Shown piece after piece: positions 54,596-64,000 of a stretch of 64,000 nt of DNA. Numbering within the stretch: the stretch's first letter is position 1; the number at the start of each line of letters is the position of its first letter. The translations under genes were made by a program, and so were the position numbers. Under the pieces are notes generated by a model. The model made no database searches, was not told the origin of the DNA, and saw only the letters and a list, made by a program, of their open reading frames with translations. The stretch spans positions 1 through 64,000 of the forward strand of contig MOWL01000050.1 of the NCBI GenBank assembly GCA_002110485.1. Reading direction: 5' to 3'. Origin of the DNA: Emergomyces orientalis (Eukaryota > Ascomycota > Eurotiomycetes > Onygenales > Ajellomycetaceae).

Positions 54596-56520
54596 CCCCA
54601 AGTCTTCCTTAAGCCAGACGTCAATCACAGTATAATTCTTCAGACAATTGTCTGATTGTCTTGAATATGTTTTCCTTTCTACAATTCTATAAATTTTTGA
54701 TGGCCCTGCCCTTCAGGTCCACATTGTTCTAACTTTCACCACCCGCTATTCTTACTGACAGAGTAATTGTCTTATTTCAAGGCTATACATGGAATGCTCC
54801 TGTGGTTTTACTCCTCAGTATAAAAATGTTCAGTGAGAATAGAGAGATATTGAGTGAGAAACAACAACAGAAAGCACTACAGTTGCTAGAAATCAACAGT
54901 TCAAGGAAGCCCAGTCATTTGATTTTTTTTTGAAAGAAATCACGCGTGGCAACATTCGCGGCTTCTTTGAAGCCAGAGTGCTACGTAGGAGAGCCAAATG
55001 GGCTGCGGGCGAAATGGATTGCGGGCGAAATCGGATGGCGTGTAAGGAATTGTACGGTACATCTCAATCAGGTAAGAATGATGATTAATATTAAGTAGGA
55101 GGTTGGTTCTAGGAACGAGTCACTATGTATAATGACAACGTTTGCCGGATAACGATGAATCACATGCCAAGTTTTGATATTGTCGTCATAATTTTGCGTT
55201 TTCCCTGTTGGACAGTTCAATAATCTATAAAAGTTAGTGACTTTTTAAATACCATTTCTAAACGAGAAGAGCTAAGAGCATACTATACGTTTTCTATCTT
55301 TCCGAGCTGGCTCTACACCTGTCTCATTAGCTAGCAAATCTCCATAAATGGTGACCGTGAAACATGGAATGGGTGCTAGCAGCTTACCAACTGTTACTTC
55401 GGTTCGGAACATCATGAATCCGAAATCGACCACCCGGACTATTTCCACAAAGCCTATTTGTTGGCACATTTCCCGCTGAGGCTTAACGGTTTAAGCGCGA
55501 GCTGCATTTCTGACCATAATCTAGCCGCTCTTTGTGAAGAATAGTAACTATTCACTTTTATTCTTGAGTTTCCCTTGTTTTCCCCCCTTCCCCCCTCTGG
55601 ACTTCAGATATTTCGTGTACTTCTCGCACGTAATGCTTCTCCTGCTTCTGTAAGATCGGAAATTTCGTTTCATGCTCAGCAACCCTTTTTGGCGTGCATG
55701 TAGGAGGCTGGTCCTTGGTCGCCACAGGACTATAGAAATCGGTTCAATGGCCTCTGCCGTCCACAGGCCAGCATGGCCACAAGTCGGCCGCCTTTGGGCC
55801 TACCAGGTCCATGGACCGCGATCCTTAGACCCGTCAGGCCTATTGGCTCTTGCCTCCAGCATGGCGACTTAGGTCACTGGACCCACTGCGCATGTCCTTA
55901 AGCACTAGCCATAGTACCCCTTCCCTTGGTCAATGTGCTAGTGACCACACGACGTTAGTCACTGTGCCTTCGACCCTCAGATTACCCTAGCCGCTGGACA
56001 TGCGGCCGCAGGCTTTATATTCACTGAGACCTATACTCATCTTGTTTCCGACTGATATTAATTAGGCTAGATTTGACCTTTGAAAAGAACATATACGGTT
56101 TTTAAAATCGTACTCCATGAAGTCTACTACATTGCGTTAAAATGTCTCTCAGCTGAAGTAGTATACTTACATCCCTATACTTCGATAAGAAAATAATGCT
56201 GACTAAGCTTGCTGGTGGCGGCATGCCTAATTCCTGACATGGTGAGTTTTACTAAGCAAGCGAAAACGGGTTGCTGACTATCCTGCTGTTGCCTGGCGGT
56301 ATCTTTATTGCTGTATCTTGAGGTTGATACATACATATATATATATCGCTATGGCTATTATTGCTGAATGGGGTTTTGATGATATCACATGGTCAATAGA
56401 GATGACTAATTGCAATTACCTGCCGGGAAGGGCTTAACCCCTAACCGTTTTAGGCAATCGCTACACAAGCCACCACCGCCGCCGGGCCAAGATCTCGCAG
56501 GGTCCAAGGCGCTGAAATCA
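54596..56520. other. Intergenic, no gene supported
   Basis: Nearly 2 kb without a convincing gene. The minus-strand frame at 55272-55469 has no motif. Repeated words such as GCGGGCGAAAT occur near 55006-55031. Confidence 0.4.
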
Positions 56521-56775
56521 AGGGGGTGCTGGGCTTGAGCCAATGAATCATGTGATGCCTCTAATCTGGATGAGACCTTACGGCAGAGATAATCTAGTAA
56601 TGAAAAACAATTATATTTAAATAGAGCAAATGCCGACCAGCGGGTATTGCTGTGAGAATGGAGCAAAGAAATAGTAGTTATAAAACCGCTTGTTCCGACC
56701 CCCCAATTCTTCCGCCTCTTTCCACCACCCATGAAGAGTTGGCCATAAAAATTTCTATCTAATAGCTCTTGATAA
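56521..56775 (+). repeat. Duplicated segment (second copy split at 22470-22746 / 28385-28480)
   Basis: Uninterrupted counterpart of the copia-2 target site. Its right part is the 3' UTR and last codons of the RING-finger gene, so this locus is probably nearer the original arrangement. Confidence 0.7.
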
Positions 56776-57366
56776 CACCAGTGATAACCTGACGACACAT
56801 TCCGCAGGTTGCGCCAATGGGGGGAACGCATTCTGGGCAATACCGATGTCCACACAGAAGGGTCCTCCACCCTGATGAGATGGTATAACAGATCTGACAT
56901 TGACATTGATGCTTCAGCTCACGGACTTCAGTCTTAAGCCCACAGATTTCAGTCTCAAGCTCGCCGACCTGCCCATCCTTTCTAGTCATTTCTGCACGCA
57001 GGTGCTGCACTTCTTCTTCCAGCGCTTTTCTCTTCGCATGCTCCGCCTCGAAAATGTTATGAATTCCCTGGTTCGCGGTTTCCTAGCTCAATATCAGCAA
57101 GGAAAGGGCCCCGCCATGAGCCATACGAGGAAGAGTCTTACCAAAACCGTGTCCAAGTTGGGTATTTTACGTTTTTTCGGTGGCTGCCACATTTCGGAGG
57201 GCGCTGGGTCATCAAATAGAGCCTCATACACCGGATAGCTGTAGTCTGTGCGGGGTCTCTTTCTTCGCAGCTTTCGCGTCGGGAACTGGTGTTCATCCAT
57301 CTCTGCATCTGAACTGATGATGATAGTGTTGTGAAGCCCGTCGCGGGGACTATCAGCTGACGCCAT
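56759..57366 (-). CDS. RING-finger protein with coiled coil, 182 residues
   Basis: Exon 1 is 57366-57142, the intron 57141-57083 (59 bp, GTAAGA to GAGCTAG), exon 2 57082-56759, joined in phase 0. The N-terminus is acidic, with a basic cluster (RKLRRKRPRTD) and PPKKRKIPN, a likely nuclear signal. A coiled coil follows (KRKALEEEVQHLRAEM, ETEICGLKTEVRELKH). The C-terminal RING is CQICYTISSGWRTLLCGHRYC..C....CGMC, a C3HC4 layout. RING proteins are usually E3 ubiquitin ligases; that activity is inference. The gene ends five residues after the RING region (GVIKSY). Confidence 0.75.
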
Positions 57367-58130
57367 GATTGAAAGACGGTTGTGCCCCGGAAATGCGGCT
57401 CACTAGGAACGGCTCGTGCTGCAAGGAGGTGACTCCAGATGCGAGGCTGTGGATAAACAAAGAAGAATGATGAAGAGCACCAGTGGGGGAAAATAGGTTC
57501 TTTTATGTTCGCTCGGTCGCCTTCGAGTACGCAAAGGCCTCTCGGCGGGTTTCAGTCTCACGGCGGTATAGGATGGGAAGTGGAAAAGGAATTGAAAGAA
57601 AGATGGATCCAAGGAGGGAGGGAGCCCATATATATACCCAGGGCTGGGGAAGCAGTCACGCGAGTTCAGGCTGTGCTGTCTCATCTGTTGGGAGCCAATA
57701 AGCCTCCCTGAACATGTGCAGGGGAATAGTGTTGCATAGTTTTCACTGGCAGTCAACAACACCCTGAGCGAGGGACACTTTCAGCAGCCGTATCTGCCTT
57801 GACAGGCATATCAAGACAGTCGCTGGAAAAACCACTCGGGTCCGATCCAGAGGGGGCGGTGGCATGTTCGTTGGTATCTCCTCCAAAATTCCGTCGAAGT
57901 CATTTTCTGGACTTTCGGGTGACTGGGACCGTTAGCTTGCAGGTTGAGAAGAGATGGGAGATGTAACGAAGGGCAAAAGGAGCCTGGGCTGCTGTGAGGG
58001 ACAGGATAGGGCAGTTTAGGGCGCTTTGGGTCCCCCCGAGGTCCCCTATGCACGGCCCAGCCATTGCCGAACCGGGGGATGATGCATTGATGGGGGAGGA
58101 TCAACGCAGAACTGCTCCTGGCTTCACCCC
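57367..58130. other. Intergenic, RING gene promoter side
   Basis: Includes the 5' flank of the minus-strand RING gene. Open frames in 57403-57762 lack motifs. Part of 57900-58130 may be a diverged fragment of the repeats that follow. Confidence 0.4.
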
Positions 58131-58490
58131 CATGCCATACTGAGCGCATGGACATCTCGTTTCCAATCACCCTGAACGAAAACACCCAACACGAAGCAAT
58201 ATTCGAGGCACAACTGCATGTCAGCGCTTCTTGTCAGAGGGCGCAGTTGACCAGGTGGAAGGGACAATCCTACACCAAATCAGCACTTGAACCAGTCAAG
58301 TCCCCCCCCCCCCCCCCCCTCTCCCCAGTGACGCGCCAGGAAGTCGAACCAGACCCTTTCCTCCAGTCAATAAGGCCGGGGTACAAGGGGCAAGGGACAA
58401 GGGGCTGGCATGTAATGGACAGGCCAAGCTGCCAATGCCAACCATCTGTGCTGGAACCGGCGCAAAAGTGTATCTGGCTTCATCTCTGTG
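58131..58490. repeat. Direct repeat unit 1
   Basis: Shares ACATCTCGTTTCCAATCAC, ACCCAACACGAAGCAA, ACCAGTCAAGTC, GCGCCAGGAAGT and GGGACAAGGGGCTGGCA with the next unit, in the same order. It contains a C-run near 58302-58320. Confidence 0.65.
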
Positions 58491-58960
58491 CCGTATCGAG
58501 CCCATAGACATCTCGTTTCCAATCACTTTAAACGAAAAGACCCAACACGAAGCAAGATCCGAGGCGTAACCTGCATTGAGGCTTATGGTTTTGCGATACA
58601 CATACCCATGAGTACGGCTTGGAAATCCCATGAGGGCTTTATACGCGAGCAAGATGAAGCAAAATTCAAAATGCAGCTTGTGCTCTGCTCCTATCATTCA
58701 TGCTGGCTTCTGTCCAAAGGGTGCAGCGAGGTGGGCGCCAGAAAGGAACAATCCCACACTGAATTAGCACTACAACCAGTCAAGTCTCCCCCCAACCCTC
58801 CTGATGCGCCAGGAAGTTGAACCAGCAAACTGCCGGACCCTTTGCTCCAGTCGATAAGGCGAGGGACAAGGGGCTGGCACGTAATGGAAAGATGGAACTA
58901 CACCCAGAGCCAATCATCTGCACCAGAACTAGTGCAAAAGCACCCCTGACTTCACCCTGT
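58491..58960. repeat. Direct repeat unit 2
   Basis: Second, longer copy with about 110 extra bases near 58565-58680. No gene is supported inside; minus-strand frames are by-products. Confidence 0.65.
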
Positions 58961-59232
58961 GCTGTTTTTGCCAGAGGGCGCAGCAAGAGGAGTGTCGGAT
59001 CAAGCAGACTTAGGCTCCCCTCCAGTAAGTATGGACCAGGTGGAAGGGAATTCTGATAGGCGGCGCTGCCAGTCAAATGAACATGGGCTCGAGGTATAAA
59101 AGGATATAAAGGCGCTTCCCTCTCATTTGAATACAGCCTTCGCTCTTCTTCACATCTCCCCCCCTCTTCAAATATTTGCTCGTCTTGCTCCAAATATCCA
59201 CCCCCTACTCTGAATTTCTGCACATCCTCAAC

Positions 59233-59884
59233 ATGGATACCGAGAACCCTCCATCACTACCCAGTCAGCGTTTGTCGTCCGGTGCGCAGCAAAACTGTAC
59301 CCTCTCAACTTATCGCGAGGTGTTGGATGGCTTTCTCCAGAAGGCGCCATCCCAAGCTTATGCCTCGGGTAAGGATTTAATGACATGTCCCCCCCCTCCC
59401 CCCCCTCCCACTCCTCCGTTATGCTCTTCATAATGCCGCCTTCCATTTCTATTTCTTATGTAAGACTGCAGCTCCCCTTAACGTCCCATCGAAGTGGCTG
59501 TCTGTTGACAGGACCTCAAATAACCAGTCCCAACATTCTGGGGACATCGAACCCGAAGACAGAGACGATATCTCGGATTCTGGGGCTACAACAGAACCTT
59601 TGGCTCATGACGAATGGGAGAATTGTCGCTATCAGTATGAGGTGCAGAAGGTTGAGGATGGTCTTAAGATCTGTCATGTCGGAGAAGAAGTATGGCAAAA
59701 AAATAAATATGTTCGCCGTGTTCTTTATGTGGTAGAGACATATCTCCCGGACCGATCGCTTCCGGACAATGCGAGGCTCAAGCTGCAGAAGCAGGAGGAG
59801 AAACAAAGAAGGAAGAAGAAGGAGAAACAACGAATGAAACGTCTGAACACATTACGTCCTCGACCGTCAACACGCGATTGGTAG
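59233..59884 (+). CDS. Unrecognised basic-tailed protein, 182 residues, two exons
   Basis: Exon 1 is 59233-59368, the intron 59369-59471 (103 bp, GTAAGG to CTGCAG), exon 2 59472-59884, with phases matching. The protein has a short N-terminal helix (TYREVLDGFLQKAPS), an acidic middle (SGDIEPEDRDDISDSG), an ordered core (NCRYQYEVQKVEDGLKICHV, YVVETYLPDRSLPD) and a strongly basic C-terminus (KQRRKKKEKQRMKRLN). It is probably nuclear. It is downstream of DUF3435 gene B and on the same strand. A relic of the same gene is downstream of gene A, so it may be a passenger or partner of the recombinase. No family recognised. Confidence 0.6.
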
Positions 59885-60077
59885 AAAATGGGTTGTTTGC
59901 TTGTTGGTTGTACTGATCAAACCACTCATTTGTTTATCTTGTTGGATGTCCCCAGGAGCAGGGGCTTCTCTGCGGGCCGACCGCCTCCGCGCTGCCACGT
60001 GACAAACAAAGAGATCTGCTGTTATGCATTGTACGGGGCGCTAGTCTGTATGAGAAAGCTCTGGCTCCCACGTAGAT
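59785..60077 (-). repeat. Inverted repeat, right copy (left copy 30460-30753)
   Basis: Covers the last codons and 3' flank of the 182-residue gene. Near-identical to the left copy in reverse orientation, with a few small indels. Confidence 0.85.
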
Positions 60078-60539
60078 AAATCCCAAACTTCGTTGTCATA
60101 CAAATCAACCTCTTGTCGCACACCTTCAGCAGCAGATTGAGGATCGAAAAGTCATCATAGAGGCGCAGGCAGCCACGGTGTCAAGATGCATAAAGGAATT
60201 AAGTAAAATCTTAGAGAGCAACTAGATATACATGTGCCGGGGCAGAACATGTGTTGGCTTTTGAAATTCTTTATAGAACATGACATCTGCCATATACCTT
60301 TTCCTTGAGGAAGACATTTTTTTATTAAATACACTCATTAGTTGTGATACCATAGAGAACAACAGAATTTCAGTTTAAAAGGCCAGCAGTTAGATTTTCC
60401 CTGAGGTAGCATGCTTCTCATGGATTAGTTTCTGATTTTAGAAAAGACCACATCTGCAGAGTTCGTCAGGGAATTAAAGTCTCTAGAGAAAAAGAACAGA
60501 TTTCAATGAAAGGCCAGCATTTACACTCTTCCCTGAGAA
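60078..60539. other. Intergenic, degenerate array units
   Basis: No gene. From about 60300 diverged units of the following tandem array can be recognised (TCAGGGAATTAAAGTCTCTA, AAAGGCCAGCA). Confidence 0.45.
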
Positions 60540-60960
60540 AGTATTATTCCTATGGACTGATGTCCCTAAAGAACACAATAATTCTTATCAAAGAACCACA
60601 TATTCAAGAACTCTTCAGGGTGTAAAGTCTTTGAGGAATTAGTGTCTCTGAAGAATGCAATGATTCTTAATGAAAAACCACACATTCAAGAACTCTTCAG
60701 GGTGTAAAGTCTTTGAGGAATTAGCGTCTCTGAAGAATGCAATGATTCTTAATGAAAAACCACACTTACAGAAACTCTTCAGGGTAATAAAGTCTCTAAA
60801 AATTCATTGTATCTAGGGAGAGGAACTGCAGTGGGAATACCACAATTTTTATGATCAAGGCCACCAGTTCTTAGAGTGATAAGTTCCACAGGAATAATTA
60901 GCATCTGGGGAGTACCACAATTTCTATAGCAGAGCCACACTTATATAATTTTTCACAGAC
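60540..60960. repeat. 82-bp tandem array, right
   Basis: CTTCAGGGT recurs at 60613, 60695 and 60777, an 82-bp period, with AATGATTCTTAATGAAAAAC in each intact unit. Units decay on both sides. In reverse complement it aligns with the left array at 29290-29880. Confidence 0.7.
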
Positions 60961-61341
60961 TCCCTGGGGTTGACATGTTTTGCTACTGTTAGACATCAAT
61001 CACTGATTTATTCTAAGGAAATATAGAATGTGGGTGAAAAGCCAACGAAAAGCCACCCCTCCTGTTCTCCATAGGGGAAGCTATCAGACTAAGCCGATAC
61101 CATTATTTTCAGTATTCTCAAGGCATTAGCAGGAAATTGTGGTATTTTAGTTCTAAATAATCTAGTCCGTGAGCTGAAGAGATGTTGTTGTCATCACTAG
61201 CTCTACTGCAAGGTCTACACTAATACATTGATGTTAAATCGGAGGTGTTGCGTGATATCTTGCGGGGGGTGCTACGAGATGCTAAGGTAATGTGAAACAT
61301 GAGATTATCGCCACACATTCATTGGCTAAGACATACACACA
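60961..61341. other. Intergenic, no gene seen
   Basis: Leads into the third copia LTR. No feature recognised. Confidence 0.4.
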
Positions 61342-61712
61342 TGTTCAATTGCCACACTAATTGCCACACGGCGAACTCCGATGGAATCTCCACCAAATAC
61401 GCCCTCATCTTCGCCGATCTTTAATATATTCGCCATTACATTGATTTTTCTACGAAGTCAGAGGTATTCAGCTGAGAATATCACGATACGATCAATATAG
61501 CATGTAAATCACTCATATTATTGATGGATAGTTGTTGGGCAGCCTAAGATGGATTCACGGGTATAAATAGCCATGGAAAACCCATAGATATTTAGCTAGA
61601 GCAGAGCTCAGAGCACACAGACCACAATACCATATATCTCAATATATTAATTCCTCCCTATATATGTGCATATTATGCTAGCTCCACTCTCCGTCTTATC
61701 CTCCGTTTCATA
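61342..61712 (+). repeat. 5' LTR of copia-3 (about 371 bp)
   Basis: The right end is fixed by the primer site. The left end (TGTTCAATTGCC) is set by comparison with the copia-2 LTR, which shares TCTCCACCAAATACGCC and a TATA-box region (TATAAATAGCC here at 61562, TATAAAAAGCC there) followed by TGGAAAACC. Its 3' partner is outside the window, so the start is provisional. Confidence 0.6.
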
Positions 61713-61733
61713 GTTATGAGCCCGGGTGCAACT
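61713..61733 (+). other. Primer-binding site of copia-3
   Basis: GTTATGAGCCCGGGTGC directly follows the LTR and continues identically to the copia-2 site. It complements the anticodon region of initiator tRNA-Met. Confidence 0.7.
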
Positions 61734-61845
61734 ACTGCTCTAAAACATTGATTACTGCATATAATATCGCTGCATTCTATACGAACCCTCCCCATTCGCA
61801 TACGCTCTATATTAGACCATTCAACACGCCGAAAAAATCGAAAAG

Positions 61846-64000
61846 ATGGCTGTGATGGCTAATGAGATCATTCTCAGGACTAGCAAAGACTGGGATGATT
61901 GGTATGAAGGAGTTCAAATGAAAGCAATGGCTCTAAACTTCCACAAATATACAGATTTAGACGCCAAACACATAGCCCCTCCTATGGAGCCAGAACCTTA
62001 TGAACCAGATACAGAAGAAATACGCTCGGAGATGGTGCATATGCACTTCTACTTATACAAACAGCGTACGGAGACATATAAGATCTATATGAAAGGCGTC
62101 AAGGAACTCTACGATCATATATCAACAACCATAGACCCGAAGCTACGAAGAGCCCTGAAAAAAACACTAGATCCACGCCAAATATTGAAGGAATTAAAGA
62201 GCTTCATTGCTCCGACAAAACGCCAAAGAGAGGTTGAACTCACTAATCTCTTTTTAAAGCTTTCCAAGCCATCAGAGGTGCGAAAGCGAGCAGCCGATGA
62301 ATGGCTGCTAGAATGGGAGGACTGCCACCGATTAGTCCTCAAATATGACGTTGATGGATTCACCAGCGAACCAGGCAATCTATATAGATTCCTTAATGCG
62401 GTGCAAGCCATACACCCCGAATTCTCGGACTTCCGTCGCCAGGAACTGGAGAACGCCCTAGAGAACGGTGACGAGCCATTAAGTGTACAAAAAATGATCA
62501 ATCACTTCAGATCACACTGTCGGACACGCATCACAGAAGACGAGCCTGAATACTCTAAAAACAATGCAGTATTTGCTACATATCAAGACCAATCCACGAA
62601 GGAAACAGTGGAAACTCCTAGCAAGGAATTCACTAAGAAATCAAGAGGAAATCAACAAAATAAATGTGTGTGTGGAGGACCACATCTCTATGTCAAATGC
62701 TGGGTCATGAATGCTGAAGAACGCCCGTCCGGGTGGACTCCTCGAAAAGAAATAGAGGATAAGGTTAAAAAGGCTCTAAAAAACGAGCAAATGAAGAAAT
62801 CTGTTGACAATGCCTTTGCCAGAGAGAAGAAGACTCTGGCAGTGGCCACTATACACTCTCTGCCAAAGAATGAAGAAACTGATGAATATACAGCTTTGGT
62901 TACAACCACCTTCACGGCTGAACATGCCAGCGGATACCAATACCCTCTGCGAGATAGCTTTATATACGATACAGGAGCCAATAAGCATGTATGCAATGAC
63001 CGCAGCCGCTTTGAGAACTTCGAACCTTGCGAAGGATCCTACCTATATGCAGGAGATTCGAAGATAGCCATTCAAGGCACAGGGCAGGTGTGGTTAGCTG
63101 TACAATCACCAAAGGGAGTAAGACGAATGCTTCTACTAAATGTGGCATATGTTCCTGGTTTTCACACAAATCTCGCGGCATCCCCTTTCTTCAAGAAGAA
63201 GGGATTGGGAATTGATGAACTAAATCACACTATAATTGATCAAGATGGGGTTGCGCAATTCAACTTAACCTATGTTCATGAGAAATACGTTCTGGAGTAT
63301 AAACCTCTACCTGAGAATAATACCGCTTTCGCCGTACGATCGGCATTACCGCGGCCACCCACCAACGCCACGGCAGCCCTATGGCATAGGCGCCTGGCAC
63401 ACGCCGGGCCGGAGGCCCTCACACACATACCCGCCGAAATCGCGGGCTCCGAGATCAACGGGCCGAAAACATCAGAATGTGAAACATGTGCATTAGCGAA
63501 GATGCACAATATCATCTCTCGGAGGCCTATGGCTCGCGGAAGCCGCCCATTTGAAGCTCTACACTTCGATATTATTCATGTGGAAGAGGCATACAATGGC
63601 CTTCGATATATTGCTCATCTATACGATCCGTACACACATCTACATAGAGTAGGGTGTTTAAAACAGAAATCCGATGCATTCGATTTCATACGCAGCACAG
63701 CACTAATAATCAAAAAGCAACTAAATCTCAACGTTCTAAGGATCCATACTGACGGTGAAAAGGCATTATCCTCGCCGTTCATGCAGTGGGTAAAAGAGGA
63801 AGGCATTCTTCTAGAGCGTTCGGCACCCTATACACCCGAGCAGAATGGAGCCGCAGAACGCTCAGGGGGTATGATTACAAGAACCGCTCGGGCACTACGC
63901 ATATCTGCAAGATTCCCACATAATCTATGGCCTGAAACAACAGAGGCCGCCGCCTACTTACTAAATAGAACGCCCACTAGAGCATTAGGATGGAAATCGC
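61846..64000 (+). CDS. copia-3 Gag-Pol, N-terminal 718 residues, open at window end
   Basis: ATG at 61846 (MAVMANEIILRTSKDWDDWY) and no stop to the window edge. The gag core has ILKELKSFIAPTKRQREVEL. A Cys/His cluster (CVCGGPHLYVKCWV) is followed by protease YDTGANKHVCND (Asp at residue 375), a pre-integrase zinc region (HRRLAHAGPEA, CETCALAKMHN), and integrase with LHFDIIHVEE, IHTDGEKALS (Asp at 636) and PEQNGAAERSGG. All catalytic residues visible so far are intact. RT and RNase H lie beyond the window. Confidence 0.88.
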   Translation, partial: MAVMANEIILRTSKDWDDWYEGVQMKAMALNFHKYTDLDAKHIAPPMEPEPYEPDTEEIRSEMVHMHFYLYKQRTETYKIYMKGVKELYDHISTTIDPKLRRALKKTLDPRQILKELKSFIAPTKRQREVELTNLFLKLSKPSEVRKRAADEWLLEWEDCHRLVLKYDVDGFTSEPGNLYRFLNAVQAIHPEFSDFRRQELENALENGDEPLSVQKMINHFRSHCRTRITEDEPEYSKNNAVFATYQDQSTKETVETPSKEFTKKSRGNQQNKCVCGGPHLYVKCWVMNAEERPSGWTPRKEIEDKVKKALKNEQMKKSVDNAFAREKKTLAVATIHSLPKNEETDEYTALVTTTFTAEHASGYQYPLRDSFIYDTGANKHVCNDRSRFENFEPCEGSYLYAGDSKIAIQGTGQVWLAVQSPKGVRRMLLLNVAYVPGFHTNLAASPFFKKKGLGIDELNHTIIDQDGVAQFNLTYVHEKYVLEYKPLPENNTAFAVRSALPRPPTNATAALWHRRLAHAGPEALTHIPAEIAGSEINGPKTSECETCALAKMHNIISRRPMARGSRPFEALHFDIIHVEEAYNGLRYIAHLYDPYTHLHRVGCLKQKSDAFDFIRSTALIIKKQLNLNVLRIHTDGEKALSSPFMQWVKEEGILLERSAPYTPEQNGAAERSGGMITRTARALRISARFPHNLWPETTEAAAYLLNRTPTRALGWKS

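Larger units (their letters stand above)
61342..64000 (+). mobile_element. Ty1/copia retrotransposon copia-3, truncated by the window
   Basis: LTR, primer site and the first 718 codons of gag-pol, all related to copia-2 at the protein level but clearly diverged. It is therefore another branch of the same family rather than a recent copy. Confidence 0.85.

Overview
The window is fungal nuclear DNA, almost certainly from a filamentous ascomycete (Pezizomycotina). A Eurotiomycete of the Aspergillus/Penicillium kind is my best guess, but that is inference. The reasons are short GT-AG introns of 48-103 bp, FunK1-type protein kinases, DUF3435 tyrosine-recombinase genes, and Ty1/copia elements primed by half of initiator tRNA-Met. 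It reads as a repeat-rich accessory or subtelomere-like region. I see no housekeeping gene, no rRNA and no tRNA gene.

Layout. (1) 1-19.1 kb is a large, decayed inverted duplication: chromodomain gene / FunK1 kinase / spacer / FunK1 kinase / chromodomain gene. The left copies are broken (1-367 and 1717-4129). The right copies (14376-16958 and 18472-19134) are open. The spacer holds a kinase-like relic, an unrecognised three-exon gene (7654-8765) and a dead copia element (8861-13838). (2) 19-28.5 kb holds a pseudogene, an APH-type phosphotransferase gene (21098-22228), and a young, apparently intact copia element (22747-28384) with near-identical LTRs and a GCAAT target duplication. That element interrupts a segment whose second copy lies at 56.5 kb, beside a RING-finger gene. 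(3) 29.3-61 kb holds two related modules pointing away from each other. Each has an intact five-exon DUF3435 recombinase gene (31196-33764 minus, 49177-51768 plus), then on the same strand the 182-residue gene 59233-59884 or its relic, then an 82-83 bp tandem array. (4) Between the two recombinase genes lies about 14.4 kb (34.23-48.67 kb) of nested, heavily mutated retroelements: Ty3/gypsy and at least three LINE pieces. Its mutation pattern is not classical CpA-directed RIP. (5) 51.8-61.3 kb is gene-poor, with a 52-bp minisatellite, a 17-bp minisatellite and ~0.4-kb direct repeats. (6) 61.3-64.0 kb is the 5' part of a third copia element, related to the second, running off the window.

How it fits together. 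DUF3435 proteins are the family that includes the 'captain' recombinases of Starship giant transposons. Two intact members, each followed by the same gene and the same repeat array, are the best candidates here for an active or recently active mobile system. Element boundaries were not found, so a Starship is not claimed. The 14-kb block lacks CC, GG and CG dinucleotides but keeps CA and TG, and it carries TGA at many conserved tryptophan positions. That is the second notable signal. All identity statements are by-eye reading and no database was searched.
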